Shown: positions 1 through 52,879 of the stretch, piece by piece | Layout: each line of letters starts with the position of its first letter | How positions within the stretch are numbered: the stretch's first letter is position 1 | Source of the DNA: Antennarius striatus | Lineage: Eukaryota; Chordata; Actinopteri; Lophiiformes; Antennariidae | Assembly (NCBI RefSeq): GCF_040054535.1 | Contig: NC_090793.1 | Span: forward strand, 19,220,501 to 19,284,500 | Reading direction: 5' to 3' | Length of the DNA: 64,000 nucleotides | The notes under the pieces: generated by a model | Told to the model about the DNA's origin: nothing | The model's input: the letters and a program-made list of their open reading frames with translations, nothing else | The model's database searches: none | Translations under genes and position numbers: made by a program

Positions 1-1298
1 GGATTTAGTCGAGGGGGAGAGACATCAAAACTGCAGACTGGATTTAAAAAAGGGTAAACCTGACAAGTTTGATTAAGAAATCCATATTATTGATCCCGAC
101 ATCTACGAGAACAAAGATTACTTCTTGAAACTGGAAAATTAGACGAACAATAAACTTAAATTACAGTTCATTGATTGTCTGAGTGTCGAAGAAAGGATTT
201 GATGTATTTGAGGAGGATTACATGGAGAGGAGCTTCCTAAGCGAGCTGCTGCTGAGACTGATCCACGGCCTTGAGGAGCCGAGGCTCACCATCGCTTCCA
301 TCGGGTGTCAAAGGAGAGAAATCTTAACAATCAGTTATTCTGCTTCAAGTCATGTGACCTCTGTGTGACTTTCATCTGGTTAGAAACTTTATACAACAAA
401 CTAGAACAGTGGTGGAGAGGAGGACTGATCCTGAGGGTGATCTTTGTAGAAGTGTGAAACATAAAAAAGGAAGTTGGTGCTGAGATGCTGAGATGCTTCG
501 TGCTGCACAGCCAGCATCAGGTGTCAGAATCCAGCAACCTTAACAGACATCAGACATCCTGCTTCCAGCCCTCAGGGCTGTTTGCTGCTTTCATCTGGAC
601 ACCAGGGACGGGCATGATGAGTCACAGGTTCACATGAAATGGTTTGCTGATACGCCCCTATCCAGTAATAACACGTCCTGATATAGTTTCTGTTAATGCA
701 GGAACCACATTCATAAAGATGTTTCTGGTGGACACAAACTGAGCAGTAGGTGTCACCAAAGATTATCTATGATATGATGGATTTAAAAATTCTGAACCAG
801 GATTTTTAAATCCTGGATTTAAAAATCCTGGATTTAAAAATACAGGATTCAGGATTTAAAAATCCTGAATCCTGGTTCAGGTTTCAGGATTTCCTTCAAA
901 AACATCTAATGTTTTTGAAAAAAAAAAAAAAAACCCTAAAACATTGGACGTTTAAAAATGTCATAAATGACAGCAACACAGGGGGCAACAGTGGTGCAGT
1001 GGTTTAAATGACCCCCGCGTATGGACGCTTCAGTTCTCACACAGCTATTGTGGCTTTGATTCCGATTTGCGGTCCTTTACTTTAGATCTATTGTGTATTA
1101 TGTATCCCCCCCAGTATGTAAGACATGTAAATTAGCATTTTACATGTTTTTATTTATTTATTTAAGGAACAAAATGATGAATATTAAGAAAGACAAAAAG
1201 CACCCACTCATGAAAATAAAGGTTATCAACTCGATAATAATCTCACACTCTGACATAAAAAGTAAAACGACATTTAACAAAAGCACATTTATCCTCAC
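1..1298 (-). other. Intron 8 of pigk (partial)
   Basis: No convincing exon on either strand. Positions 183-368 give a 61-codon plus-strand open frame with no recognisable family. A near-palindromic cluster of the word ggatttaaaaatcc sits at 792-880, and a poly-A run at about 918-934. Confidence 0.6.
792..880. repeat. Inverted repeat built from ggatttaaaaatcc words
   Basis: Arm 792-816 (from ctgaaccagg) is the reverse complement of 851-880 (to cctggttcag), apart from a 7-base insertion. Several direct copies of ggatttaaaaatcctg lie between the arms. Confidence 0.75.
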
Positions 1299-1409
1299 CA
1301 GGTCGTTCATGTTGCTTTTGCTTGCAGGATGGATGTCCTCCAGGAACTCAAGCAGGTAGAATGTGTAACGATCCATCAAATGGACTCCAATGGCCAAATC
1401 TGGCTGGTG
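1299..1409 (-). CDS. pigk: pigk exon 8 (last exon in window)
   Basis: 37 codons, phase 0, [15 protein letters not shown] to KSNMNDL, matching the PIGK segment just after the catalytic region. The donor gtgagg follows. The next exon (expected to encode a Phe-Gln-Val-Cys-Pro type start) was looked for down to base 1 and not found, so intron 8 runs off the window. Confidence 0.94.
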
Positions 1410-4400
1410 CTAGACGGGACGAAGAGATGGAAGACAAATTTTGTCTGGGAGCAATTCAGCACCGGTGATTGATGGCGTTTTTAGTTTTGGTTTGAGTCTA
1501 TTCTTAGGACCTGGATGAATAAAAATCTAAGTACTGTATTCAAGAGTTTGTGGACAAGCAAACAATGAGGTAAAATTCAACACATGATGAAGTCTAACAC
1601 TGATTAACAGATATAATGTAAGGTGTACACTTTTAATGATTATATGATGCATTTTAAACATGAAGAAATTATAAATGTTCACCACTAATGATGCTGAAGT
1701 AAAGAAAAACCTGGTTGGTATGATTGGTTTTCATTTATTTCCTACTAGCGCATTGAACTCACAGACAAGGAGTCCTCTCCAATCTGACTGCTGGCCAAAG
1801 CCATGATGTTTGGGGAGTAGAACCTCTCATACATGGACGCCCCCTGGCACGTGTCAATGATGAAGAGCAGCTCATTGTACCTGGACACAAACATAATGCA
1901 GGGCATCCGTTACTTTCTCACATATAACTGAGAGGTTAGTACCTCACAGTTAACAAATTAAACAGTTTTGCACCTGGAAAAACAGGAAAATCCTAAATAT
2001 CTACTCTTCTTGTGTGAGTTCAACTCATATAAGTAATTTATCTGTTGTTGTAGCTATAAATGTTACATCCAATCTAAAACTGATGTTGTAACCACTGAAG
2101 ATCTACATAGAAAACAGCCACAGGATGTAGAAATAGGTGACAAACCTGGACTGGAAATAAATGTGGCAGAACTATGCATTCAATCATAGCTGTAAACAGG
2201 AATTGGAAAAAGTGGTAGGGAATAATACATTTCTTACTTCTACCGATTCCATTTTGGACACATTGCTTTATATGTTTATATAAAAGTCGTCTTTTATCTG
2301 TACTTGGATTTGATATAAATGCACAAATAAATAACCCTGCAGTAAGGAAACTACTTGAACAGATGCTTTTGCATCTTAAATTTAAGCCGCGTCTGTTCAC
2401 CTTCTTTTCTGCCACATTTGCTCAAACGCGTCGGCCAGCTCCACATTACTAATTTCCTCTGAGTCCTGGAACTTCAGGAAGCCGTTCCCACCGTGGCCTG
2501 TTAAAAAAAGCACAAACCATCAATTATTCACTCAACTGCAATTCATAATGCAAAGCCATGATATGGAATGGAAAAGGACAAGATGAGAAATTAACATAAA
2601 AAGGCACACTATGCACCGGTGTGGAGGGATTATTGTTATTAAATTATTGTCTTTTTGGGGTAACAAAATTAAAAACCACTTATTAAACACATGTGGTACA
2701 TAAAGGTCACTGTTGAGGGTATTAACATTCATGTTTTTAAGTTTGTGAAGCACTTTGTGTTGCATTTTCTTAAAAAGTGTTCTATAAAAATATTATTATT
2801 TGATATTCGTTGTGGTATCATTTTCTTTCTAATTCTCACAGAGAACTGCAAGCTTACAGATCATCATCTTCATGCCACATCAGCTAACTTCTTCCCCCTT
2901 AATAAAAAAAACAAAAACTATGCAGCCTTTCCTGAAATGTTAGACAGAAGTAATGGGACACCTAATCTGAAATGCTGCTGATATCATCATTGAAGTTTAT
3001 CAACTTTAATTGAAATGTCAACTTAAGCGAACAAGAATAGAGGTTCAATTTCTCACAACGTTTAAGTGACTCCAGTTGAGGCTTCTCGTAACAAAATTAA
3101 TTGCAGACAAGACAGGAATCATCAGGAGGATTTGGCATTTGGTTAATTAACCGCCTCTGGGAGCTCTGCAATAATCTTGTGGTATTCATGGACTCAAAGT
3201 AATGGGGGAACATCAGCCTGAGTTCTTCATCCAACTCAGTTGTGCAGACACTGTGGAGTAAAGTGGAGTTTTGAAGGTTAGGTTTGTCCCATAACTACCT
3301 GTCAGATAAATGAGGATGTTGCTGCGGTCGTCAGACAGAAGGCGTTTTGAGCGCGGCGTGCGGAGCGGCAGCCTTCCAGTCAAAACACGCAGGAAATTCT
3401 CCACCGTCACCTGAAACACAATCAGGATCGTAAGGATGGGAACAAATATTCAAAAAGAGGAGTAAACCTTTTTCCCTTAATTTTACCAGTTATGATAGTA
3501 ATGCAGTACTAGCACTGGAAGGTACAGGAAATTCAAAGTAGAATGCACTACAAACACAAATTAGACAGCAGAACTATGATAACTGTCAAAAAGTCCAGTG
3601 TGGAACTCCTTTAAATGAATGAGGGGAGAAATCAGAGGCAGTAGGGGCTCCCCCAAGAAAGACAATCACAACCATTACTATCATTATCATGTGAGAACAT
3701 TTTAATTCTTAGTCATTTAGTGTTTTGCTTGTTATTCCTGTTCCCCACTGGGTACAGAAAACGATCATTTAACGCAAATAGAAATGGGCTGAATCAAAAT
3801 GTTGAAAGATTGAGAGTTTCAAAACAAACACATATTTTCACCAATCAAAACATTTCATGACCTAAATCGTTGAGGCCAGGAAACGATAGCAGAATGAAAC
3901 ATCCGTTAATTACTTCACAGTGAAATACTGTATAATTACCCATTCCATTTTGTTTTTTCTTCTCTTCACACTAATTGACTTGTACATAATTATTGTTCAG
4001 CAGAAAACAGGATCGCAGTGCAGTGGTAATATGTTTTTACAAAAACCAGGATAAAGTAGGTAAATAATCAAAAACACACTTTGATAAAGTGTGACAAAAC
4101 AACACACTTGGTCAAAGTCATTTCCTGTACAACAGACTGAGCAAACACGAGTCAGCGTTATCCGTGTTTGCCTTTAGTTCCGCACTGCACCAGTATAATA
4201 TTTGTCTATAAGGGTTTTTCTATTGTTTCAGGGTTCTCCAGTTTTTGCAATATAGAGATAGATCAACACAAACATCAGACATTCACCAACGTAGTGCAGG
4301 TAGCAGTATGTGCACAAACTACAGATCAAAAGAATTCATTACTTATACATTTCATTTGCATTAAATGAGTACATGCATACACACATTTATTATATACAGA

Positions 4401-6006
4401 ATATTTTTTATCCATAAATAAATTTTGAGGAGTGATCACTTGGTTCAAGTAATTTAAATATATAAATTAGATGCTGAAACACCAATTTACTGTAATGTAA
4501 TACAGATATTTACACAGTTTAAACAAATAGAGGTACAAGTACAAAAACAAAAATGTCTTTCAACGTGCTTGTTGCTACTTGCACTGACCTCATAACCTCT
4601 GTAGTCCACCTCCACATCGTCACCGTACACGTTCAGCTCCATGTTCTTGTGACTGAACACGGTGGCAGGTTTGGGATTTCTATGGTTACACGCCATGTCA
4701 TCAGCCAACATGAGAACAATGTGGCTGGAAAATGAAAACAATCCAGAGTCACTCAAGAGTGATTCCTTTAAAAAAAAAAAACATGCTAAAAAAAAAAGAA
4801 GACAAATGTCATTTCCATTCAGGTGATCAAACACATTTAGTGTCATGTTAGGTTGTTTAATATCATGAGGAGGAGAAGTTACATCATATGCAGAATTTTG
4901 TACAAATAAACTCACACTTTTGTTTTCAGCACACACACAAGAGAGGAAAGCTACGGGTTCGGTGTCATGCTTAAGACAAATTTACAATGTCAAGGCGCCA
5001 GCCATTGATCTGCAAACGCTATAATAAAAACCCATCCGAGTTACAGTCACCAATTAATGAGGCCAGAAACAATAACTTCACATTTTGAAGGATAATCTTC
5101 TCACATTGTATAAAAATAAAATTACCAAAAAAATATAATTACCAAAACCCTCTGAAATTAAACTTGCTTTATAGAATAGAAGCTTTATAAAATATTTCTT
5201 AATTTGATATAATGGGTCTTTAAATGCAGCAGTTCTTCACCTCTAGGATGGTGCAAACGTGTTCACACACTCTATACATAAATAATACACAGTTAATAAA
5301 TTAAAACTAAGAACACATTTTATGCAATTTTGTGCATTATCTAAGAAATAAACCTTCACAATACATGTATTTAGACTTAAAAATTCTTGTTAACATCAAT
5401 ATCAAGACTGAATATCTAATGAGGGAACAATTAATATGACACCTGTGGGACAAATTGTTACCTGTCGGGAATCCCCAGCCTCTTAACACTCCTATACACG
5501 GACAGAGTGTTGGCCACATGACGGTAGTTGAACCAGAACCTGGATGTACATACCTGTAAATCCAATATGGGATTGAATAATTTACCTTTGGGATTATTTA
5601 AGTATTCATTCATTCATTCATTCATTCATTTATGTTGACATTTATTAGGTACCAGGCCTTTGAACAGAAGTATCAATGAATACTGACCAGAACAGCCCAG
5701 TTGTTGGTGTGACCACTGCTAAAGAACTGCCCTGCGGTATTCTGAGAAAAAAAGTGGGATTAAAATAAAACATTTAAGTTTCTTGTGTTTGTTTGTTTGT
5801 GTTTTGTGAGTCAGTCTGATTTAGAAAACAGCTACAATGACAGCAAGCTAACGAAAAACACGACATTTCAATCAAAATAAAAGACAGTTTGATATAAAAT
5901 CATTGTTCAAGCCTGTTAGCAAATAAAAACATGCATTCACCTGGATGTTAATGCTGTCCGCTAGTAAATATGTGGAAAATAAATTCAATAAAGTAAGGAA
6001 TTTCAT
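1299..6006 (-). CDS. pigk: GPI-anchor transamidase subunit K (catalytic), 3' end outside the window
   Basis: PIGK is the C13-family cysteine-protease-like subunit of the ER GPI transamidase. It cleaves the C-terminal signal of substrate proteins and helps attach the GPI anchor. Eight coding exons read on the minus strand: 5941-6006, 5688-5741, 5462-5553, 4589-4724, 3299-3410, 2401-2497, 1763-1880 and 1299-1409. They join in frame into 262 codons. The product starts with a hydrophobic signal peptide (residues 1-17) and then carries family-typical stretches such as [27 protein letters not shown] and [10 protein letters not shown]. The catalytic dyad is visible as His155 in [11 protein letters not shown] and Cys197 in [14 protein letters not shown]. 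The human protein is 395 residues, so about 130 C-terminal residues, including the membrane anchor, should lie left of position 1. The gene is head-to-head with ak5, with 2.3 kb between the start codons. Identification is very secure; only the 3' end is missing. Confidence 0.96.
1763..1880 (-). CDS. pigk: pigk exon 7 (catalytic cysteine)
   Basis: 118 nt encoding [20 protein letters not shown] to [10 protein letters not shown]. The nucleophile Cys197 lies in DTCQG. Flanked by tccag and gtgagt. Confidence 0.95.
2401..2497 (-). CDS. pigk: pigk exon 6 (catalytic histidine)
   Basis: 97 nt. The exon opens with the catalytic motif (G)[11 protein letters not shown] and continues to [11 protein letters not shown]. 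The histidine is residue 155 of the joined protein. Flanked by acag and gtgaac. Confidence 0.95.
3299..3410 (-). CDS. pigk: pigk exon 5
   Basis: 112 nt encoding [13 protein letters not shown] to NILIYLT, ending one base into the Gly codon that precedes the catalytic histidine. Flanked by tttcag and gtagtt. Confidence 0.95.
4589..4724 (-). CDS. pigk: pigk exon 4
   Basis: 136 nt, 45 full codons from [13 protein letters not shown] to VDYRGYE. It contains the conserved [21 protein letters not shown] block. Flanked by ttccag and gtcagt. Confidence 0.96.
5462..5553 (-). CDS. pigk: pigk exon 3
   Basis: 92 nt encoding [20 protein letters not shown] and onward to RLGIPD. It ends with two bases of a Ser codon completed in exon 4. 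Flanked by acag and gtaaca. Confidence 0.95.
5688..5741 (-). CDS. pigk: pigk exon 2
   Basis: Eighteen codons, phase 0 on both sides, encoding [18 protein letters not shown]. This is the start of the conserved caspase-like fold of PIGK. Flanked by tctcag and gtcagt. Confidence 0.95.
5941..6006 (-). CDS. pigk: pigk exon 1 (signal peptide)
   Basis: Codons 1-22, beginning [18 protein letters not shown], a short hydrophobic leader that fits the ER signal peptide of PIGK. The start was chosen because it is the only ATG before the leader and the exon ends in CAG|gtgaatg. Phase 0. Confidence 0.93.
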
Positions 6007-6068
6007 CGTTGCTGATGCTTAGCTACTCATAACAAGGAAGTAGGAAGTGTAGCTCCGCCCACCTAGCG

Positions 6069-6076
6069 CTTCCGGT
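6069..6076 (-). promoter_or_regulatory. ETS/GABP-type site in the pigk promoter
   Basis: ACCGGAAG on the minus strand, about 63 bp upstream of the pigk start codon. ETS sites at this distance are typical of housekeeping promoters without a TATA box; none is obvious here. A looser ETS-like word lies at about 6040-6048. The assignment rests on motif and position only. Confidence 0.5.
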
Positions 6077-6135
6077 GAGAGACACTTCAAAATAAAAGCG
6101 CCGGTGTGGAGAAGGCAGATTTTATTTTATTTTTA

Positions 6136-6138
6136 AAT

Positions 6139-6197
<59 letters not shown>

Positions 6198-6199
6198 TT
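6136..6199. repeat. (ATTT)n microsatellite
   Basis: About 16 near-perfect copies of a 4-bp unit, directly upstream of pigk in the shared intergenic region. Confidence 0.95.
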
Positions 6200-6524
6200 G
6201 TGTGGAGAAGGCAGGTCAAGGTACAAACAGTCTTTAACCGATGAGAACGAATGAATTACAGTTTTAAAGGCGTTTGAGACATAAAAGTGTCGACCCAGTT
6301 TTCATAAGTAATATGATTATAGTTCATAGTGACAACTGAAAAAAAGTTGTCATCTATTATTTAGTAATTCTGAACACTGACACAACCCAGTGAATAGAAG
6401 TAAATGAATATATATTTTTTTATTTTTAAAGAATTTTAACGTGCATGCTCACTTCTCACTTTAGTTTAACTGTAATTGAATTGTTTGTAAAATATCAAAT
6501 TATTATAATTACAATAATTAGCCA

Positions 6525-6650
6525 CATCCAGAGCGTCCCTGGCCTCTGGCCAGTAAGTTAGCTGGGATAGGGTTCAGCAAACTCTGTGACCCACAAAAGT
6601 GGAAGAAGCAGATAAGAGGGGTGGATGGATGGATGGATGGTTGGATGGTT
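6525..6650 (+). mobile_element. L2/CR1-like non-LTR 3' end with (GGAT)n tail
   Basis: The text gctgggatagggttcagcaa, followed by gtgaccc and a run of ggatgg units, is the usual 3' terminus of fish L2-like elements. Only the 3' end is present. Confidence 0.55.
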
Positions 6651-7779
6651 GGATTTATGCATGACTGTCTGTAAAAGCACTTGAAATGTCTTTTGATGTG
6701 ATTAAGCGCTCTACTAATAAGAGTTGTTTGATTGATTGACTGACTGATGATGAATTAATACATAGTAGTCGAGTGTAATACAGATATACTGTTAAGAATA
6801 TAACTGGCTAATTGTCCTTCAAAGGTTTGTCATTAGTAATTGTAGGAATCTAATTGTTAGTCATAACTGTAATTTATAAACATATTTGACGGCGAGACTT
6901 TGTGTCAAATATGCTGAAAACTGATAAGTGGTGCATTAAAATGAATATTTAAATAATTCTACAAGTCATTGTATTTAATGCATTGATTAGAGTTCAGTTA
7001 AGAGGTCTGTGACACACCTGTGTGAACTGACTGACATAACACCTTTACACCCTGACCTCATAGACTTCACCACTGTAACGCCTTCCTTTAAACACAATGG
7101 AAAATTAATACAGTGAGGATATAATGTCCACTTTTGAACTGCATAAAGCTATCCACTAATTCTTGGATTGGCATGGATCTGAGGCTGTTTGATTGTCAGA
7201 ATGTTAATGAAACTGAACTGATCTAATGTGTGATTGAGTTTCAAGAGGACGAACAGGATCACATTTAATGGGATTAAACCAGGGATCATTGCGCCAGTCT
7301 ATCCTAAAACAGTATTGATCATGTATCCAGTAGATAATATAATCTATTATAATCTCATGAGATGCATTGCAATGAAGGATATGTGGTGACCTATAGTCAA
7401 GAACATGCGCTCCATTCTATTAAGCACCACGTTATTCTGTTATTACCGATCAGAAACGTAATGTTTAAATCATGCAACTCTTATTACCGTTATTTAGCTA
7501 AAGTTCCTGACGTGATATTAAAAGTTGAGCGTCAAAAATCCACTGTAAATTTTGAAAATGGAACATTTACGGAAAAATATAGAAACTTATATCACCAGAG
7601 TGACGCGTTTACAAAAAAAAAAAAAATCAAAGGGAGTTGTAGGATTATTTCTACAAAGGAATCCTACAGTTTCATTCATCACGACAATCATATTCTTAAT
7701 TTAATTATCATTCCATTTCCAATCAGGTATGCGTAAATATCACCATTAAGCGGCTCATGTTGTTTTGTTTTGTTTTTGC

Positions 7780-7780
<1 letters not shown>

Positions 7781-7876
<96 letters not shown>
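7781..7876. repeat. (GT)48 microsatellite
   Basis: 96 bp of uninterrupted GT about 0.4 kb upstream of the ak5 start codon. It forms an inverted pair with the (AC)n tract at 7949-8032. Confidence 0.98.
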
Positions 7877-7878
<2 letters not shown>

Positions 7879-7946
7879 CGGGGGCGGGGGGGGGTACATC
7901 GCGCAACCTCACTGCCAACGTCAGGGGCGCACACATAGACACACAG

Positions 7947-7948
<2 letters not shown>

Positions 7949-8032
<84 letters not shown>
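7949..8032. repeat. (AC)42 microsatellite
   Basis: 84 bp of uninterrupted AC, 72 bp after the (GT)48 tract and complementary to it. Further CA-rich text lies at 7930-7948. Confidence 0.98.
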
Positions 8033-8034
<2 letters not shown>

Positions 8035-8035
<1 letters not shown>

Positions 8036-8292
8036 GTGAGAGCTGCCGTGGGAGTGGATTGCTGTACAGGAAGAAAGACAGACGCGCTCTCGCATCACGA
8101 CCGACCGACCGATCGCGGCGGTGAGGCGGCGGCGCCTTCAGGGAATCCAGCGGTGAAGCGGTGAAGTCCTCCCCGGGAGGCAGCGATGCGCTGACGGTCA
8201 GCTGTGTCTGCAGCTGTCGGTCGTCCACGGATACCTGGAGCAGAAAACACGCACCGGACAAGTTGTGGTTCCTGAACAAAACCTGAGTGGAG
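8035..8292 (+). promoter_or_regulatory. Probable ak5 promoter / 5' UTR
   Basis: A GC- and CpG-rich block (for example gaccgaccgaccgatcgcgg at about 8099) in otherwise AT-rich DNA, ending at the ak5 start codon. No TATA box is evident. The transcription start cannot be placed from sequence alone. Confidence 0.45.
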
Positions 8293-49906
<41,614 letters not shown>

Positions 49907-50477
49907 TTCCTTCAAACCCTTCAACACCACCACCACCCCCCCCCTGCAGGCGGTCTCTCTCTCTCAACCTCACCCCTCCCTGGAGACTCACCTATATACA
50001 TTCCCACCTGATCTCCACTGGTATGCATGTCCCCTCTGACCCCCCCCCCCCCAGCAGCGAAACCTTTTTTTCTGCTTACGACAGCGACAAAGCGCCTGCC
50101 TGTCAAATCCTGCTTCACATTGTCTCTCTCACTTACATCAAGTTGAATACATGCTGCCAACTGCCAGATGGAGGCAGATCGCTGTACTGACAAATACCCC
50201 CCCCCCGTGACTGAGAGCATGTTTCCAGTCGAATGTGAAATTTCCCTGCAGAGGAGCAGAGCGAGGATTCCTGCCGGTGTACAGTCACGCTCTCATGCAC
50301 AGCGTCGTGTTTTATATTGTAACAAGCATGCAAGAATTACAATCAAGCTTAACTGCCTTTTGTGCATTAAATTAAAACCAAACAAAAAAAAAAAATTCAA
50401 AGTATAAAAGAATAATGCTTTTTTTTGTTTGTTTCCAAGCTCATCGTACAACTTGTGAATCTGGTATTGAACATCCA

Positions 50478-50483
50478 AATAAA
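50478..50483 (+). terminator. Candidate ak5 polyadenylation signal
   Basis: AATAAA about 570 bp after the ak5 stop, followed by GT/T-rich text (ggtgtctgaggttttgtgtttgg region). A weaker attaaa lies at about 50368. Position supports it; not proven. Confidence 0.5.
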
Positions 50484-50559
50484 GCTGGTGCATTTGCTAA
50501 ATGGTGTCTGAGGTTTTGTGTTTGGTATGTTGTGAGGACAGGAAATCAGCTGTGCCGAC

Positions 50560-50574
50560 AGCGCCACCTGCTGG
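50560..50574 (-). promoter_or_regulatory. CTCF-type motif (minus strand)
   Basis: CCAGCAGGTGGCGCT on the minus strand matches the 15-base CTCF core consensus CCASYAGRKGGCRSY at every position. It lies between ak5 and the SLC6 gene and points left. Confidence 0.6.
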
Positions 50575-51104
50575 TTAGCTTTGGAACAAAAGCGTCAAAT
50601 GGAAAGAGGAGAGACCAATCAAATGAAACACAGCTTTAATGTACAGGAGAAGAATGAACAAAATAATCTAAAGGGGGGGGGGGCAAAAGAAGAGGTGATG
50701 ACTGAGCAGTTGTCCATTCAGGGGGAATAATTGTGACATTTCCTTTTGCAGACATAAAAAAAACACCAGATCAGATTCAGTCATTAGTCCTGCACAGCTG
50801 TAATTACAACAAATCTATATGAAATGTTTTGTCAGCGCCTTTTATTTACATGTGAAGGATTTTACTTTTTAGAATTGACTAATTACTTAATGCCACTTAA
50901 TGCATTGATCATTGCATGAATAATTATGTGTTATTTTCTGGTGAATTACAGCATTTAAAAGGTTCTTTGTTTCTAAAATAAGTACATATTTGGTGTCACA
51001 TTGAGTTTATTTGAATTTAAGTGAGTTGTATTTTTAACTTGGCTCACATTTTACATTTAATGGTGTTAATGGAGGCACCAAACTCTTACAATTTTCACAC
51101 ATCT

Positions 51105-51119
51105 CCACTAGGTGGCGCT
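51105..51119 (+). promoter_or_regulatory. CTCF-type motif (plus strand)
   Basis: CCACTAGGTGGCGCT on the plus strand also matches CCASYAGRKGGCRSY at every position. It is 530 bp right of the first site and in the opposite orientation (divergent pair). Confidence 0.6.
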
Positions 51120-52719
51120 TCACTAAACCGTTAGTGATAATAATGCTTTATTAATCCTAGGGAAAATTAGGAAAATTGCTTTTTTACCCTTTTTTCAACT
51201 CGAGTCACACACACATCTATAATAAAATTCCGTTTAACCCTTTCATGTGATGATTCATGTCCTCTAAGACGGTTATTCCATCTGACAGTCAGAGTCTGAG
51301 GTGACCCAATTAAAGTGAGGCCTGTTTCCCACAATGCTGACGCCTTCATGACTTTGCTACATAAGCGAAAAGAGTTTTTGCTAACGTGCTGGTGGACCTG
51401 ACAGTCTGCGTTCCCAGCGGGACCAGCTGACCCATTTCACTGAAAGGTTACCGCCATCAAAGCAATGGAAAGAAAAATGTCAGCGTTCCGGTGAAAGCCA
51501 GCATCAGGACCCGTGCAGTTCAAATAGAAATAGAGGCCAGGTTGGCCTGACCCCCCAGTGGGATATAGGTATATTAACTGTCCACACTCCCCTGATTGAA
51601 GTGAGAGGGGGGAGAAAAAAAAAAGGTACGGACATCTGTGAAGAATTCAAGATGCCTCATTCCATCCAGAGTTGTTGATGGTGAGGTGAGAGAGAGAGAG
51701 AGGGTGGGGGGGGGGCAATCTATAATGTGAAAGCAGAAGGGGAGCAGGAATCCTTCTTTAAAACAATCAGAACACGTCAGTCCGTTGTCGGTGGTATTGG
51801 TACGTTACGCAAACAAAAGAGGAACCCTTGGCTGAATGTCTTTTATTTATACTTCTGAGGATCTTTAGTTTTCGGCCTCTTTTTTGCTGTTAAATATAGT
51901 CTATTCACATCTATTCATGTTTTATCTATTCACACATATAATCTGTACATTAGCTGACCTCGTCGTGTATTTTCTGCAGCCTTCCATATATATTAATACA
52001 TTTATTCCATGTAGATTACCATATACCCTTTGGCTTTTGAGGTATTTCCCAATGTATGGCTTTATTCGGTTGCCTTAATATTCTCTGCAGCCTTGTCATC
52101 AGTGTGGACTTGAACATCTACTGCGGTTCGGTTCCAAACTCTTTTTTGTTTGTACTGTACTGACAATAAAATTTAACCCAACACTTGGGCTTCAACATGA
52201 TCCTCTGGGATCAAACGGCCCCTGATACGTCGTTTTTGACCCGGATCATTTTTATGCTGCTAATTGAAACCAGCTACAATTTCTAAACTTTTATATTCCT
52301 GGTCAAACTTTTGAGAAAAGAAAATCCCAAAATGCAGACAGAGTGCTTTTTTTTTTGTAAAATGAAGTGAAGAAGGAAGTGGAATGGTTTTAAAATTTGG
52401 GCCCCTATTTAAGTATGCATGTGTGTGAATTGGTTTACTGCAGGGGAGCCTGTATTTTACTATGTGTGCTTCAAACTCAATGACAAAGTAAATATGAATT
52501 TAATTCTTCTTTCCTCTAAGAAATGGTAATTATAAACAGGATTGGTGACTATGTCATAAAATCCCCGGCCACGGGCACGAAGGGAGGCGACTCACGCCTG
52601 GAAGTGTGGGTTTTTTTTAAGTGAAGGTGACTCACTATTATTCTGTGGGCTGGATTATTGTTGCAATAAGTAAAAGACAAAGTTTGGTCAGAAGCAAACG
52701 GTTAAACTTTGGAGCTGAG

Positions 52720-52879
52720 ATGAACAGACAACACAGACAAAGGATGGAAAAACGGAGGAGTGATGAAGACAGAGGACAGTGGGCCAGTAAAAGAGAATAC
52801 GTCCTGGTTATTGCAGGAAATGTCGTCGGCTTGGGGAACGTGTGGAGATTTCCTTACCTCTGCTACAAGAACGGAGGAG
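52720..52879 (+). CDS. SLC6 exon 1 (TM1)
   Basis: [33 protein letters not shown] and TM1 [10 protein letters not shown]. The ATG at 52720 was chosen as the first ATG in a frame open from 52621. The ATG at codon 9 is an alternative. Donor GGAG|gtaaat. Confidence 0.88.

Larger units (their letters stand above)
6007..8292. other. pigk-ak5 head-to-head intergenic region
   Basis: Separates two divergently transcribed genes. It holds the ETS-like site, (ATTT)n, an L2-like relic ending in GGAT repeats (about 6525-6650), plain AT-rich DNA from 6650 to 7740, the large GT/AC inverted microsatellite pair, and a GC-rich stretch (about 8035-8260) that is probably the ak5 core promoter and 5' UTR. No further coding exon is supported. 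Confidence 0.7.
49907..52719. other. ak5 3' UTR and ak5-SLC6 intergenic region
   Basis: 2.8 kb. Contains the ak5 polyA signal, the two CTCF-type motifs, poly-C/poly-G runs (50040, 50198, 50672, 51706), an old ctttattaatcc-type repeat tail at about 51140-51180, and a T-run plus AG at 52612-52621 that could be an acceptor for a 5' UTR exon of the transporter. Confidence 0.6.

Noticed and set aside
183..368. 61-codon plus-strand frame with FDVFEEDYMERSFLSELLLR
   Set aside because: It looks coding-like, but I recognise no family, see no clear splice sites, and it lies inside pigk intron 8 on the other strand. Could be a lncRNA or decayed insert; not annotated as a gene.
1..1298. Search for the remaining 3' exons of pigk
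   Set aside because: None of the expected conserved segments was found on the minus strand; they must lie outside the window.
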